64,000 nucleotides of DNA from Microbacterium enclense (lineage in GTDB: Bacteria > Actinomycetota > Actinomycetes > Actinomycetales > Microbacteriaceae). A program made the position numbers and the translations under genes. This document shows positions 63,834 to 64,000 of this stretch, one piece after another. The notes under the pieces were generated by a model. That model saw only the letters and a program-made list of their open reading frames with translations, was not told where the DNA came from and searched no databases. The first letter of the stretch is position 1. Each line of letters begins with the position of its first letter. Location of the stretch: contig CP116226.1 of NCBI GenBank assembly GCA_038182865.1, positions 3,162,001-3,226,000 of the forward strand, given 5' to 3'.

Positions 63834-64000
63834 TCAGCTGCGCGAACGCGCATTCCAGATGAGTGGTGCCCGGCGCAGCCAGGTGTCGTCCTCGAGCGAA
63901 TCGAGGAGGAACCGGGCGACCTCCGTCCGACTGACGCTCATGCCGGGCTTCTCGTCTCCGACGAGGGCCGCACGCAGTGGCCCGCTCGGGGGTGTGTCGG
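63834..64000 (-). CDS. NAD(P)-binding oxidoreductase, C-terminal fragment (cut by window edge)
   Basis: The last 55 codons of a minus-strand gene: SGPLRAALVGDEKPGMSVSR then TEVARFLLDSLEDDTWLRRAPLIWNARSRS. This matches the C-terminus of NmrA/SDR-type sugar or quinone reductases (...ISRxDLAxFLLxxLxD...). Upstream part is outside the window. It precedes the DoxX gene by 82 bases on the same strand. Confidence 0.55.
   Translation of the reverse strand, partial: DTPPSGPLRAALVGDEKPGMSVSRTEVARFLLDSLEDDTWLRRAPLIWNARSRS

Overview
The window is a GC-rich (roughly 69-70% by eye) actinobacterial chromosome segment, most likely from Microbacterium or a close Microbacteriaceae relative. Evidence: a C50-carotenoid operon, the actinobacterial neighbourhoods UPF0182/PDZ-Lon-like/DUF2342, murI-rph-rdgB and prfB-ftsE-ftsX-smpB-ssrA, LAxTG-type wall anchors, a Ku/LigD repair pair, frequent GTG starts and many apparently leaderless genes. 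No insertion sequence, prophage, CRISPR array or rRNA operon is visible. The segment looks like ordinary vertically inherited chromosome, with a short block of small poorly known genes at 18.7-20.2 kb.

Layout. 0-6 kb: a broken-off ThiF/TOMM-like neighbour, the DUF2342 metalloprotease, a PDZ/S16 protease and a UPF0182 membrane protein. 6-12.2 kb: one tightly coupled operon idi-crtE-crtB-crtI-crtYe-crtYf-crtEb, with a divergent MarR regulator and a short palindrome between them. It should convert IPP/DMAPP to GGPP, phytoene, lycopene and then a C50 cyclic carotenoid. 12.2-20.3 kb: FGE-fold protein, frameshifted SMP-30 gene, TetR with its probable operator, secreted subtilase, tRNA-fMet, nitrilase and small genes. 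20.3-31.6 kb: aminotransferase, HtrA-like protease, three CDP-glycerol-type polymerases with a GT2 enzyme, maltokinase, EcsC-like protein and a cytidylyltransferase-like enzyme (a possible cell-surface polymer locus). 31.8-35.6 kb: ABC exporter with an extraordinary N-terminal tail, then DUF3039. 35.7-41.3 kb: pncB, murI-rph-rdgB, GT2 and a CDF metal exporter. 41.4-44.9 kb: divergent ligD and ku (end joining). 45-51 kb: DedA, tRNA-Leu, oxidoreductase, YoaK, secreted M28 peptidase, MFS. 51-56.1 kb: prfB, ftsE, ftsX, smpB and tmRNA. 56.2-64 kb: YaeQ, lipoprotein/HisN-type phosphatase pair, tRNA-Lys, NUDIX, a frameshifted M16-like gene, MarR/MFS pair, DoxX and a cut-off oxidoreductase.

The signals least explained by known features are: (1) two roughly 90-bp intergenic elements (37166-37253 and 43931-44020), each made of two inverted copies of a unit centred on CGAA(A)CTCCTGA, which resemble an undescribed REP/BIME-type family; (2) a heptamer, GGATGCC/GGCATCC, that I count about 90 times on both strands, far above a rough expectation of about 15; (3) a repeated architecture in which a TAnnnT hexamer lies exactly six bases before an ATG/GTG start, implying leaderless mRNAs, including one case where the hexamer is the loop and the start codon the arm of the upstream gene's terminator; (4) an ABC ATPase carrying about 405 residues of basic then acidic disordered sequence. 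Two genes (SMP-30 at 13.4 kb, M16-like at 60.8 kb) are interrupted by single extra bases in C/G runs, which may be real or assembly errors.

Start codons were moved from the longest open frame where a ribosome binding site, a 4-bp gene overlap or family alignment argued for it. Family names come from recognition of motifs without any database search.
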